This document shows positions 6,408-12,794 of a DNA stretch of 12,794 bases, piece by piece. Position 1 is the first letter of the stretch, and each line of letters begins with the position of its first letter. Where the stretch lies: positions 1 through 12,794 of the forward strand of contig JBBRUG010000166.1 in assembly GCA_038247995.1 (NCBI GenBank). Reading direction: 5' to 3'. The notes beneath the pieces were generated by a model. It did no database searches. It was not told the origin of the DNA and saw nothing but the letters and a program-made list of their open reading frames with translations. The DNA is from JBBRUG01 sp038247995 (GTDB taxonomy: Bacteria; Chloroflexota; Chloroflexia; Chloroflexales; Chloroflexaceae). The translations under genes and the position numbers were made by a program.

Positions 6408-6509
6408 TAGTCCCATGCCTACACGATGGGGAATCCGCCATTTATGGAGGCTCAGAGTGTAAAGACATGTGACAAATTAAAGTTGTCTGGCCATGCGGAA
6501 TAGTTCGGC

Positions 6510-7610
6510 TTACGACGACTCATCGCCGCCACGGATCTCGATCTGCGCGGCGCGGGTTCGTTCAACCTGGTCGCGTAAGGTGGCAAGCCAATCGGACAGA
6601 ACGCCGAGTTCACGCCGCTCAAGGTCAACGATCCGGGTCATCTGGGCGCTCTGCGTTATTTCCAGGCGCTGGGTGGCGCGAGCAAGCCGTTGTTCGAGCT
6701 CACGTAACCAGCCGTCGATACGTTCGAGCCAGGAGGTAAGTTGGGTCAGATGCTGATCTTCGGCCTCCTGAATGGCACTAATCTTCTCATCGGACTGTTG
6801 CCGCAGATCTTCGAGGCGCTCCTGGTTCATTAAGAAGCGTTCGGTGGCAAGGCGCTCGATGCGCTTGATCTCATTGATCAGGTTGGGGAACTTGGCCGCG
6901 AGTTCAGTATACTGGTGCGGCAGCGTTTCAGCGAAGAGATCGATTTGCTTGCGAATCTCGTCCAGACGGGCAATCCGTGCCGCATGATCGTCGATAACAG
7001 TGCGCACATCAGCGACAAGTTGCTGAGCCTCAACGGCCTGCCGGCGCAGGCTTTGCTTTTCGATCTGGAGTTCGTCGCTGACCTTACGAGTCTCTTGGAC
7101 CGTAACGGCATCAGCCTCGCGTAAACGGTCGATCTGGAGTTGCAGTTGGCGCTGCCGCTCGTCCTGCTCTTTGATCTGGGCCTGAAGGGTAAGTAATTGC
7201 TGTTCGGTGTGCTCGATGCGGCCCAGCCAACCGGCGACGAAATCGCGATCTTGTTTACGCGCTTCAGATACCTGCTGGATCTGCGACTGCATATCGCGGA
7301 TTGGACGCACGCCCTCTTCGACCTTCACCAACGCGTTGGCGATCTCTTTGCGCAATGCAATAACATCGCGGCGCACGAGTTCAGTTGTCTGGGCGACCTC
7401 TTCGGTATGGCGCTCGAAAAGGCCCTGAACCTGGCCCACAGCGCCTTCGGTCTTGCGCACCTGCTCGATCGCCCAATTGTATTTGTTAGTCTGATCCTTC
7501 AGCAAGCGACGCAGTTCGTCGATCTGACCTTGCAAATAGACGATTTGCGATTGCTCATTGGCGCGCATACGCTCGGCTTCATATTTGGCAGTGAGGTCTG
7601 GGTTGGTCAT
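6510..7610 (-). CDS. coiled-coil protein of unknown function
   Basis: 366 residues, almost entirely predicted coiled coil by its heptad-rich, Glu/Gln/Arg/Leu composition (about 15-350), with no membrane segment, signal peptide or ATP-binding motif. A conspicuous stretch 'LFAETLPHQYTELAAKFPNLINEIKR' occurs mid-protein and may break the coil. It is not recognised as a named family; similar coiled-coil proteins serve in cell division, cytoskeleton or chromosome work, but nothing here assigns one. The ribosome site AGGAG (7616-7620) lies 5 nt before the ATG. It follows hisA with a 35-nt gap on the same strand, so they may share a transcript, though a functional link to histidine synthesis is not implied. 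Confidence 0.85.
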   Translation of the reverse strand: MTNPDLTAKYEAERMRANEQSQIVYLQGQIDELRRLLKDQTNKYNWAIEQVRKTEGAVGQVQGLFERHTEEVAQTTELVRRDVIALRKEIANALVKVEEGVRPIRDMQSQIQQVSEARKQDRDFVAGWLGRIEHTEQQLLTLQAQIKEQDERQRQLQLQIDRLREADAVTVQETRKVSDELQIEKQSLRRQAVEAQQLVADVRTVIDDHAARIARLDEIRKQIDLFAETLPHQYTELAAKFPNLINEIKRIERLATERFLMNQERLEDLRQQSDEKISAIQEAEDQHLTQLTSWLERIDGWLRELEQRLARATQRLEITQSAQMTRIVDLERRELGVLSDWLATLRDQVERTRAAQIEIRGGDESS

Positions 7611-7645
7611 TATGGCTCCTGAATGATGGGTTCTGACGGAAATGG

Positions 7646-8362
7646 TTATTTCCGTACGGTAGCAAGCGCCGTAGGCAGGTCGATCAGATTGGCATAAAGC
7701 GCTTTGCCGACGATCGCGCCTTCGACGCCGAGCTCGGCAAGCCGCTGGAGGTGGCTTACATCGGCAATGCCGCCGCTGGCGATAATCGCCGGGCCGTTGA
7801 GTTGAACCAGTTCAGCCAGGGCGACGAAGTTCGGCTCGGTGAGCGTACCATCGCGGGCAATGTCGGTGTAGATGATCCGTTGCACACCCAGGTCGGCCAC
7901 CTGCTTGATCAAGTCGATGGCGTACACATCGGCGATGGTCGTCCATCCGGCAGTTGCAACCTTGCCGTCGCGCGCATCAACGCCGACAATGATCTGCGAT
8001 CCAAAGCGTTTGACGACGGTAGCGACGAATTCGGGGTTGGCCACAGCGGCGGTGCCGAGGATGACCCGATCAACCCCGCCTGCCAGCATCGCGGCTAGAT
8101 CTTCCTCGCGGCGCAGGCCGCCGCCAAGTTGCACGGGGATCTGGAGGGCCTGGACGATTGCCAGGATCGCGGCGGTGTTGGCCGGCCGTCCACTACGCGC
8201 CCCGTCGAGGTCGACGACGTGCAGCCGTGGTGCGCCTTGATCGGCCCAACGCCGCGCCATCGCCACCGGATCATCGCCGTAGACGGTGGCCTGGCTAAAA
8301 TCGCCCTGGTAAAGGCGGACACAGCGACCGTCCTTCAGATCGATCGCGGGAATGATTTCCAT
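7646..8362 (-). CDS. hisA: HisA, phosphoribosylformimino-AICAR-P isomerase
   Basis: 238 residues, the normal length for this TIM-barrel enzyme, which catalyses the Amadori rearrangement of ProFAR to PRFAR, the fourth step-intermediate conversion of histidine biosynthesis. Key features: catalytic base Asp8 in 'PAIDLKDGRCVRL', catalytic acid Asp129 in 'VGVDARDGKVATAGW', the phosphate-binding Gly loops 'QLGGGLR' (78-84) and 'ASGGIADVSHL' (195-205), and 'YTDIARDGTLTEPN' (165-178). 'GGLRREEDLAAML' and 'GTAAVANPEF' are typical. Together with HisH it lies in a partial his cluster, but the HisF partner of HisH is not in the window. No strong ribosome site is visible before the ATG. A hairpin occupies the 116-nt gap to hisH. 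Confidence 0.97.
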   Translation of the reverse strand: MEIIPAIDLKDGRCVRLYQGDFSQATVYGDDPVAMARRWADQGAPRLHVVDLDGARSGRPANTAAILAIVQALQIPVQLGGGLRREEDLAAMLAGGVDRVILGTAAVANPEFVATVVKRFGSQIIVGVDARDGKVATAGWTTIADVYAIDLIKQVADLGVQRIIYTDIARDGTLTEPNFVALAELVQLNGPAIIASGGIADVSHLQRLAELGVEGAIVGKALYANLIDLPTALATVRK

Positions 8363-8425
8363 AGAATGTAGACTCGCTTGTGAATAAGATCAAACAGGGT
8401 TTGACCGTGTGCATAAGGTTTTCGC

Positions 8426-8444
8426 GGAGGGGCTTCGCCCTTCC
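8426..8444. repeat. hairpin between hisH and hisA
   Basis: GGAGGGGC-TTC-GCCCTTCC forms an 8-bp stem with one G-T wobble and a 3-nt loop. Flanking TGTGCA (8408-8413) and TGCACA (8459-8464) form a second, outer inverted repeat around it. No T-tract follows on either strand. It could be a processing or attenuation structure, or a dispersed palindromic repeat. Confidence 0.5.
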
Positions 8445-8478
8445 AAAGCGCCCCGTTTTGCACATGAACATGGCGGGT

Positions 8479-9147
8479 TTACGATAACCGCTGGCTAACA
8501 TGAACTGACGGAGTTACCGGATCGACCGTCTGGCCGCACAACGTGACAAAGTTGCGCAGGAGTTGTAAGCCCATGCGGCCGCTCTTTTCGGGATGAAATT
8601 GCACGGCGGCCAGGCTGTCGCGCACGATGACGCTGGGAAAATCGATTCCGTAGGCGGTGCGCCCGGCAACCAGATTGGGATCGCTGAGATCACAATAATA
8701 GGAGTGAACAAAATAGAAATCGCTGCCGTCGGGAATAGCAGCGAACAGCGGATGATCAGCGTAGGTCGGCGTGTAGTTTACCTGATTCCAGCCAATCTGC
8801 GGAATCTTGCCGGCGCTCTCGGGCAGGCGCTGCACGGTGCCGCCGACGATGTCGAGGCACGGATGCCGGCCAAACTCGACGCTATCGCTCAGAAGGACTT
8901 GCATCCCGACGCAGATGCCGAGGAATGGTTTGCCGGCGCCGGCGACGGCGCGAATTGCTGCGGTTAGGCCGAGTTCGTTGAGGCTGCGCATCGTGTCGGC
9001 AGTTGCGCCAACGCCGGGCAAAACTACGGCATCGGCGGCGCGTACAACCTCCGCTTCAGCCGTGACCGTCAGATCGGCGCCTACGCTTTGCAGGGCACGG
9101 ACGACATTCGGCAGGTTGCCGGCGCCATAGTTGATGACGGCAATCAT
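8479..9147 (-). CDS. hisH: HisH, glutaminase subunit of imidazole glycerol-phosphate synthase
   Basis: 222 residues. HisH is a class I glutamine amidotransferase that supplies ammonia to HisF, which makes imidazole glycerol phosphate and AICAR. The catalytic triad is visible: nucleophile Cys79 in 'PFLGICVGMQVLL', and His185 and Glu187 in 'AVQFHPEKSG'. The N-terminus 'MIAVINYGAGNLPNV' and 'VVLPGVGATADTM' are family-typical, and 'YFVHSYYCD' is the usual region before the C-terminal strand. The length is slightly above the usual 200-210 because of about 15 extra residues at the C-terminus. AAGGA lies 11 nt before the ATG. HisF, its obligate partner, is not in the window. Confidence 0.96.
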   Translation of the reverse strand: MIAVINYGAGNLPNVVRALQSVGADLTVTAEAEVVRAADAVVLPGVGATADTMRSLNELGLTAAIRAVAGAGKPFLGICVGMQVLLSDSVEFGRHPCLDIVGGTVQRLPESAGKIPQIGWNQVNYTPTYADHPLFAAIPDGSDFYFVHSYYCDLSDPNLVAGRTAYGIDFPSVIVRDSLAAVQFHPEKSGRMGLQLLRNFVTLCGQTVDPVTPSVHVSQRLS

Positions 9148-9160
9148 ATGTGGGTAATCC

Positions 9161-9182
9161 TTGTTACGTGTTGCGTGTTGCG
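9161..9182. repeat. intergenic GCGTGTTGCG-type repeat
   Basis: TTGCGTGTTGCG (9171-9182), after TTGTTACGTG, lies in the 48-nt gap between the deacetylase-like gene and hisH. Its reverse complement CGCAACACGCAA is identical to 11271-11282, in another intergenic gap. The two sites probably belong to one dispersed repeat family. Confidence 0.55.
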
Positions 9183-9195
9183 CCGGCTCTTTGGC

Positions 9196-10236
9196 TTACT
9201 TGTCGGCCAGCAGCGGATGGCTCGCACGTAGGTTATTGATCAGTTCACTGACGTCCGGCTCGGGTGAGGTAACGCCGCCCAGCGGGTCGTGACCGGGATT
9301 CTGCCCGAGCAACAGGCGCAGCGCCGCTACGACACATGCTCCAAGCGCGTCCAGATCGTAGCCGCCTTCGAGAACGAACGCAAGCCGACCGTCGCAGAGT
9401 TCGCGGGCGAGGTCGATTAAGGTCTGCGTGATCCGATTATACCCGGTAACCGAGAGAGTCATGGGGCCGAGCGGATCGCGCCAGTGGGCGTCATAGCCGG
9501 CCGAGGCGAGGATCAGTTGCGGTTGGAAGCGGCGGAGCGCCGGTGCAATTAGTTGATCGAACACCGCGGCATAGGTTTTGTCGCCCGATCCATAGGGTAG
9601 CGGCACATTCAATGTGGCGCCGTGCGCCGTGGCGCGGCTGCCGGCTTCCCCTGCGATGCCGGTACCGGGGTAGAAGTGCGCGGCGTGCGTTGAGCAGAAC
9701 AGTACCCGCGGCTCGTCGTAGAAAATATCTTGCGTGCCATTGCCGTGGTGCACATCAAAATCGACAATCGCAACCCGTTCAAGGCCGGATGTGTCGATCG
9801 CGTAGCGCGCCGCTGCGGCGATATTATTCAGCAAACAGAAGCCCATCGCCCGCCCAGGTGTGGCGTGATGGCCGGGTGGCCGCACCAGGGCGAAAGCCTT
9901 GTGGCCGGGTCGATCGAGTACATATGCCGTTGCGCCCACAGCGGCGCCGACGGCGAGGCGTGCGAGATCCCACGAGTCGGCAGTAACATACGTATCGGCG
10001 TCAAACTGGCCGCCGCCGTAGCTGCTCAGTTGGCGGATGAGGCGCAGCAATTGGGCGCTATGGATTGTTTCGAGCAGCGTTTCGTCAACCGGTTGGGGCG
10101 TGATCTGTTGGACGGCCGACCAGAGCCCAGCCTGCGTAATCGCGTGCCGGATTGCAATCAGGCGCTCGGCGCACTCGACGTGGCCGTGCCATGTGTGCGC
10201 ATCAAATCGGCTGTCAGTGAAAACAGCAGTGCTCAT
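9196..10236 (-). CDS. histone deacetylase superfamily amidohydrolase (class II-like)
   Basis: 346 residues from ATG 10236. These zinc enzymes remove acetyl groups from acetylated polyamines, lysine or other amides; in bacteria polyamine deacetylases and AcuC-like proteins belong here. Numbering from this start: 'RPPGHHATPGRAMGFCLLNN' at about 119-138 holds the active-site His-His; 'VDFDVHHGNGTQDIFY' (about 158-173) holds zinc ligands Asp161 and His163; 'ASAGYDAHWRDPLG' (about 244-257) holds Asp249; 'LEGGYDL' (about 289-295) holds the transition-state Tyr293. The start ATG 10236 has GAGG 5 nt upstream; the TTG before it is unlikely. 'WHGHVECAERL' near the N-terminus is family-typical. The substrate is not predictable from sequence. 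It precedes hisH with no overlap. Confidence 0.93.
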   Translation of the reverse strand: MSTAVFTDSRFDAHTWHGHVECAERLIAIRHAITQAGLWSAVQQITPQPVDETLLETIHSAQLLRLIRQLSSYGGGQFDADTYVTADSWDLARLAVGAAVGATAYVLDRPGHKAFALVRPPGHHATPGRAMGFCLLNNIAAAARYAIDTSGLERVAIVDFDVHHGNGTQDIFYDEPRVLFCSTHAAHFYPGTGIAGEAGSRATAHGATLNVPLPYGSGDKTYAAVFDQLIAPALRRFQPQLILASAGYDAHWRDPLGPMTLSVTGYNRITQTLIDLARELCDGRLAFVLEGGYDLDALGACVVAALRLLLGQNPGHDPLGGVTSPEPDVSELINNLRASHPLLADK

Positions 10237-10260
10237 CAATTCCTCAGCACCTACAGACTT

Positions 10261-10294
10261 TACCCTATTGTACTCTAGGATTCAGGATAGGGTA
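10261..10294. promoter_or_regulatory. dyad flanking the deacetylase gene promoter
   Basis: TACCCTAT (10261-10268) and ATAGGGTA (10287-10294) are perfect 8-bp inverted arms. On the minus strand a -10-like TACAAT (10267-10272) overlaps the inner edge of the downstream arm. The site lies about 30 nt before the deacetylase start. A repressor bound here would block the promoter; no -35 is convincing. Confidence 0.4.
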
Positions 10295-10308
10295 GTGCGC
10301 CTTGGCGG

Positions 10309-10330
10309 GGGCGGACACGTTGGTCCGCCC
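10309..10330. repeat. GC-rich palindrome between kinase and deacetylase genes
   Basis: GGGCGGAC-ACGTTG-GTCCGCCC is a perfect 8-bp hairpin with a 6-nt loop. No T-run follows on the minus strand, so it is not an ordinary terminator for the kinase gene. Palindromes of this GGGCGGAC/GTCCGCCC style recur in many bacterial intergenic regions, so this is probably one copy of a dispersed element. Confidence 0.6.
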
Positions 10331-10364
10331 TTACAGCGTCGATCAGCTTTATGGTGCCAGACCA

Positions 10365-11189
10365 CTAATTTCTGATCGCAGTGCTAGCCAGGGCGCAAGC
10401 GTGTTCGAGGATCTGCGGCCAGGGCTGGTTGTTGAGTATGCCGAGTACGATGCCGGCGCGCAGCACGTCGCCTGCGCCGGTGCTGTCGGTCGTTGCGATC
10501 GGCGGCGGGGTGATCTGGGCGCTCTGAGTCTGTCCATCGGCGTGCCAGACGATACGCGCCGGGCGCGGCCCATCGCTCACAATAATCGTTGCCCGGCGGC
10601 GGTTATGCAGGGCGTTGATGTGCTGATCGAGCGGAAGGTCGATATCGGCGAGCAGGCGGGCCGAGGTGACGATGACGTCGGCGTGGGCGGTAAATGGGTC
10701 GTTGGGATCAAGCGCATCACCGACCACAACCGTACGTTCGGCGGCGCGGGCCTGCGTCGCCACTTCGGCGGTAAACGGCCCGTAACGAGTGACGCTGACG
10801 ATCCGGCTTGTCGCGATCTGCGTAGCGGTGGGCATCAGCGCTTGCGGCGGCTCATCACGAATAGCCAGGATGCTCCGTTCGCCGTCGGGGCCGATCAGCA
10901 CATGACACACCGGGGTGACCGCAGCGGCGCTACGGGCGACGCCGGCGTTCAGCTTCAGTCGGGCAAGTTCAGCGGCAAGCAGATCGCCCGGCGCGTCGTG
11001 GCCGAGCGTGTCGCCGGTGAGCGTCACGGCCACACCGGCTTCAACCAGCGTGCGCGCTTCGATCAGCGCATTGCCGCCGGGCGTCCAGATGGCCGAGCGG
11101 ACGCGGACGCCATCGCCGGGGCGCGGATGGCGCGGCAAGTAGAGGCGCAAGTCGGCGCAGATTGCACCGTGACAGAGAACAGCGTTCAT
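10365..11189 (-). CDS. PfkB-family carbohydrate or nucleoside kinase
   Basis: 274 residues, at the short end for the ribokinase/PfkB fold (about 290-330). These enzymes use ATP to phosphorylate sugars, nucleosides or related alcohols. The substrate-site 'TPGGNALIEARTL' (36-48) and the second signature 'DSTGAGDVLRAG' (235-246), with anion hole GAG and catalytic Asp241, are present. The usual signature is D-T-x-G-A-G-D, so Thr236 is replaced by Ser. 'VSVTRYGPF' and 'VIVTSARLLADI' resemble the mid-domain of the family; the lid segment after the N-terminus is short. The stop is TAG. A perfect TATAAT preceded by TGC lies only 8 nt before the ATG. Substrate is unknown. It is not clearly in an operon with the next gene because palindromes fill a 128-nt gap. 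Confidence 0.88.
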   Translation of the reverse strand: MNAVLCHGAICADLRLYLPRHPRPGDGVRVRSAIWTPGGNALIEARTLVEAGVAVTLTGDTLGHDAPGDLLAAELARLKLNAGVARSAAAVTPVCHVLIGPDGERSILAIRDEPPQALMPTATQIATSRIVSVTRYGPFTAEVATQARAAERTVVVGDALDPNDPFTAHADVIVTSARLLADIDLPLDQHINALHNRRRATIIVSDGPRPARIVWHADGQTQSAQITPPPIATTDSTGAGDVLRAGIVLGILNNQPWPQILEHACALASTAIRN

Positions 11190-11197
11190 TGGGGGCG

Positions 11198-11206
11198 ATT
11201 ATAGCA
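11198..11206 (-). promoter_or_regulatory. extended -10 giving a probable leaderless kinase mRNA
   Basis: On the minus strand TGC-TATAAT (11206 down to 11198) is a perfect extended -10. The start codon of the PfkB-family gene begins 8 nt after it, so transcription would start at or next to the ATG. There is no ribosome site and no good -35. Confidence 0.5.
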
Positions 11207-11240
11207 CGGGGGCCAGGGCGTTACCTGCGGTACAATAGAA

Positions 11241-11295
11241 CGGTAAAGCGGTAAAGCGCAAACCGTAAAACGCAACACGCAAACCGTAAAACGCA
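11241..11295. repeat. intergenic tandem repeat, 17-bp unit at 21-bp spacing
   Basis: Two identical 17-bp copies of GCAAACCGTAAAACGCA lie at 11258-11274 and 11279-11295. They are preceded by two 8-bp CGGTAAAG copies (11241-11248 and 11249-11256). The CGCAACACGCAA between them matches the reverse complement of 9171-9182. The whole stretch lies in the 196-nt divergent gap between the kinase gene and the ribbon-helix-helix-like gene. Confidence 0.75.
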
Positions 11296-11385
11296 GGCGC
11301 TTGGCCAGATGTGCCGGTAATGAATGGGTAGGGCATTGTAGCCCGTGCCGAAGCGAACAACGCAATAAAATAAAGGACATGGTGT

Positions 11386-11925
11386 ATGCCTGATCGTGAT
11401 GTGCCGAGTTGGGTCGCGCAGCAACTTCCGCCGCTGCTCGCGCATCGCCCGCCGGAAGTGCGCCAGTATGCCGATGAGTTGCTCATTGTGCTTCATGTCG
11501 TGCCGCCCGAGGCCTTCGATAGTGAATCCATTGAGGCGAGCCAGGCATTGATCGGTCGTCTGCGCGCCGAGACGCGCGGTTTGCGCATGCAGATTGCCAG
11601 CGAGTTAGAGGGTACGCTGGGCTTGCCGGTGGCCTGGGGGATGCGCCTCGGCGAGTTGGAGATGCTTTTCACAACGCGAACGGCGCCAGTGATGACTCGC
11701 CTGGGCCGTGCTGAGCGCGATGTGCTGGATACGCTGGTTGCCGCCGGGGTAGCCGATACGCGCAGTAGTGCGCTGGCTTACACAGTGCGCGCGTTCGCCG
11801 CTGAGCATGGCGCGTGGTTGGCCGAAGTGCGCGAGGCGATTGCCGAGGTCGAGCGGGTGCGCGCCCGCCTGAAGATTCGCCCCCGCAAAGGCGCCCCCCG
11901 CGTGAAGGTTGATGACGAGGCCTAG
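11386..11925 (+). CDS. protein with a ribbon-helix-helix-like C-terminus
   Basis: 179 residues, not recognised as a named family. The N-terminus (about 1-100) is helical and Leu/Glu/Arg-rich ('RPPEVRQYADELLIVLH'). The C-terminal part, 'VMTRLGRAERDVLDTLVAAGVADTRSSALAYTVRAFAAEHGAWLAEVREAI' (about 102-152, given here only as a region), resembles a CopG/ParD-type ribbon-helix-helix DNA-binding unit: a short strand, a helix, 'VAAGVADTRSSAL', and a second helix. A basic tail 'RARLKIRPRKGAPRVK' ends it. AAGGA (11373-11377) lies 8 nt before the ATG. The next gene is a SbcC/Rad50-like ATPase 40 nt downstream, so the two are probably co-transcribed. A regulator or nucleoid role is plausible but not shown. 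Confidence 0.75.
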   Translation: MPDRDVPSWVAQQLPPLLAHRPPEVRQYADELLIVLHVVPPEAFDSESIEASQALIGRLRAETRGLRMQIASELEGTLGLPVAWGMRLGELEMLFTTRTAPVMTRLGRAERDVLDTLVAAGVADTRSSALAYTVRAFAAEHGAWLAEVREAIAEVERVRARLKIRPRKGAPRVKVDDEA

Positions 11926-11965
11926 CGCCAAAGCATGCTGCGGCGCTACGCACAAAACCCGAACT

Positions 11966-12794
11966 ATGATCCCAACTGAGCTTTCATTACGCAATTTCAT
12001 GTGTTACCGCGAAGACGGCGACGGCGGTGCTTTGGCGTTGCCCTTTGATGGCCTGCACGTCGTCTGCCTGAGCGGCGAAAACGGCGCCGGTAAGTCGGCT
12101 CTGCTTGATGCGATTACCTGGGCGCTTTGGGGGCGGGCGCGCACCGCCGACGACGACCTGATCGCTCAGGGCGCCAGCGAGATGTTTGTCGAACTGAGCT
12201 TTCTGCTTGGCGACCAGCAGTATCGGGTGAGTCGGCGGCGCCAGCGCGGGCGCACCGGGCCGCGTGGCGGTCAGTCCGTAGGCAAAGGCGCACTCGATCT
12301 GCACGTACGCGACGGCGCAACCTGGCGTCCGATCGCCGAGGCAACGATTCGCGAAACCCAGGATCGGATCACGCATCTGTTGCGTATGTCGTACGACACG
12401 TTTATTAATGCCTCGTTCCTGCTTCAGGGCCGCGCCGATGAGTTCACCGCCCGGACGCCCGCCGAGCGCAAGCAGGTGCTCGCCGATATCCTCGACCTGG
12501 GCGTGTATGCGCGCCTGGAGGAGCGAGCCAAGCTGCGGGCGCGTGCTGCTGAGGATCAGGTGAAGGGTCTGCGCGGGCGGATCGATGCGCTGACTGAGCA
12601 GGCTGAGCAGGCGCCGTTCTGGCAGCAGAGCGTCGCCGACGCCGAGCGCCGGTTGGCTGAACTGGAAGCCCAGGTTGCTCAGGCCCAGGCAGCGCGTACT
12701 GCGGCTGAAACGCAATTACGCGCGCTTGAGGCGCAGGCTGCCGAGCGCAAAGCGATCCTCCAGCGCCTCACCGATCTGCGCGCCGAACAAGCCC
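11966..12794 (+). CDS. sbcC: SbcC/Rad50-like SMC-type ATPase, N-terminal part
   Basis: 276 codons visible with no stop; the rest lies beyond the window. SbcC (Rad50) is the ATPase that with the nuclease SbcD (Mre11) processes DNA ends and hairpins. Residues 4-14 ('TELSLRNFMCY') form the typical start; Walker A 'GENGAGKSALLDAI' is 37-50 with Lys43. Tyr143 to Asn148 ('YDTFIN') and the Q-loop 'FLLQGRADEF' (151-160, Gln154) are characteristic of Rad50/SbcC. The coiled-coil arm starts near 190 and continues Ala/Glu/Gln/Arg-rich to the edge. The Walker B, signature motif and zinc hook lie downstream. No sbcD gene precedes it, although sbcD usually does; the upstream neighbour is a ribbon-helix-helix-like protein. 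No ribosome site is clear before the ATG. Confidence 0.9.
   Translation, partial: MIPTELSLRNFMCYREDGDGGALALPFDGLHVVCLSGENGAGKSALLDAITWALWGRARTADDDLIAQGASEMFVELSFLLGDQQYRVSRRRQRGRTGPRGGQSVGKGALDLHVRDGATWRPIAEATIRETQDRITHLLRMSYDTFINASFLLQGRADEFTARTPAERKQVLADILDLGVYARLEERAKLRARAAEDQVKGLRGRIDALTEQAEQAPFWQQSVADAERRLAELEAQVAQAQAARTAAETQLRALEAQAAERKAILQRLTDLRAEQA

Noticed and set aside
6411..6430. Weak CCCAT/ATGGG hairpin between the coiled-coil and sortase genes
   Set aside because: Only 5 bp with a 9-nt loop and no T-tract; too weak to call a terminator.
10302..11204. 300-codon plus-strand frame opposite the PfkB-family kinase
   Set aside because: The minus strand carries both kinase signatures. 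The plus frame crosses an intergenic palindrome and lacks family features.
11241..11295. Possible CRISPR array
   Set aside because: Only two 17-bp copies with a 4-nt spacer, and no cas genes; it is a short tandem repeat.
11987..12715. 242-codon minus-strand frame opposite the SbcC-like gene
   Set aside because: The plus strand has Walker A and Q-loop motifs; the minus frame has no recognisable features and is a shadow of GC-rich codons.

Overview
The window looks like a chromosomal segment of a phototrophic Chloroflexi (Chloroflexus/Roseiflexus-like) bacterium. This rests on moderately GC-rich sequence, a stand-alone 4-vinyl-reductase (V4R) domain protein, a sortase beside a DUF11/Pro-Thr-rich surface protein, GC-rich palindromes between genes, and AT-richer CGCAAACCGTAAAACGC-type intergenic repeats. 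The genus is an inference from gene content, not from a database match. Thirteen coding regions are well supported: twelve complete and one running off the right edge. A further 11-codon fragment at the left edge is tentative.

Layout. Left part (+ strand): a MoaB-like molybdopterin protein, a V4R protein, the small membrane-insertion factor YidD, then an ECF sigma factor with a coupled two-helix membrane protein that probably acts as its anti-sigma. A near-perfect hairpin with T-tracts on both sides (3125-3169) ends this block. It also serves the converging minus-strand operon, in which a sortase gene is followed 14 nt later by a 744-residue surface protein ending in a LPDTS-type sorting signal. 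The pair reads as a self-contained enzyme/substrate system for anchoring one long, repeat-rich, proline-rich adhesin or stalk protein.

Middle part (minus strand, transcribed right to left): a PfkB-family sugar/nucleoside kinase, a class II histone-deacetylase-like amidohydrolase, HisH, HisA and a 366-residue coiled-coil protein. HisH and HisA are histidine-biosynthesis partners, but HisF is not in the window. Right part (+ strand): a small protein with a ribbon-helix-helix-like C-terminus, then the N-terminal ATPase half of an SbcC/Rad50-like protein, which continues beyond the edge.

Regulatory signals: an ECF-style promoter (TGCAAC-N17-CGTC) before the sigma gene, suggesting autoregulation; a good sigma-70 promoter before the sortase; an extended -10 only 8 nt before the kinase start codon, suggesting a leaderless mRNA; a dyad flanking the -10 of the deacetylase gene; and a dyad near the left edge. 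No tRNA, rRNA, CRISPR array or insertion sequence was seen. No gene-free stretch exceeds 300 bases; the longest is at the left edge (about 205 bases).
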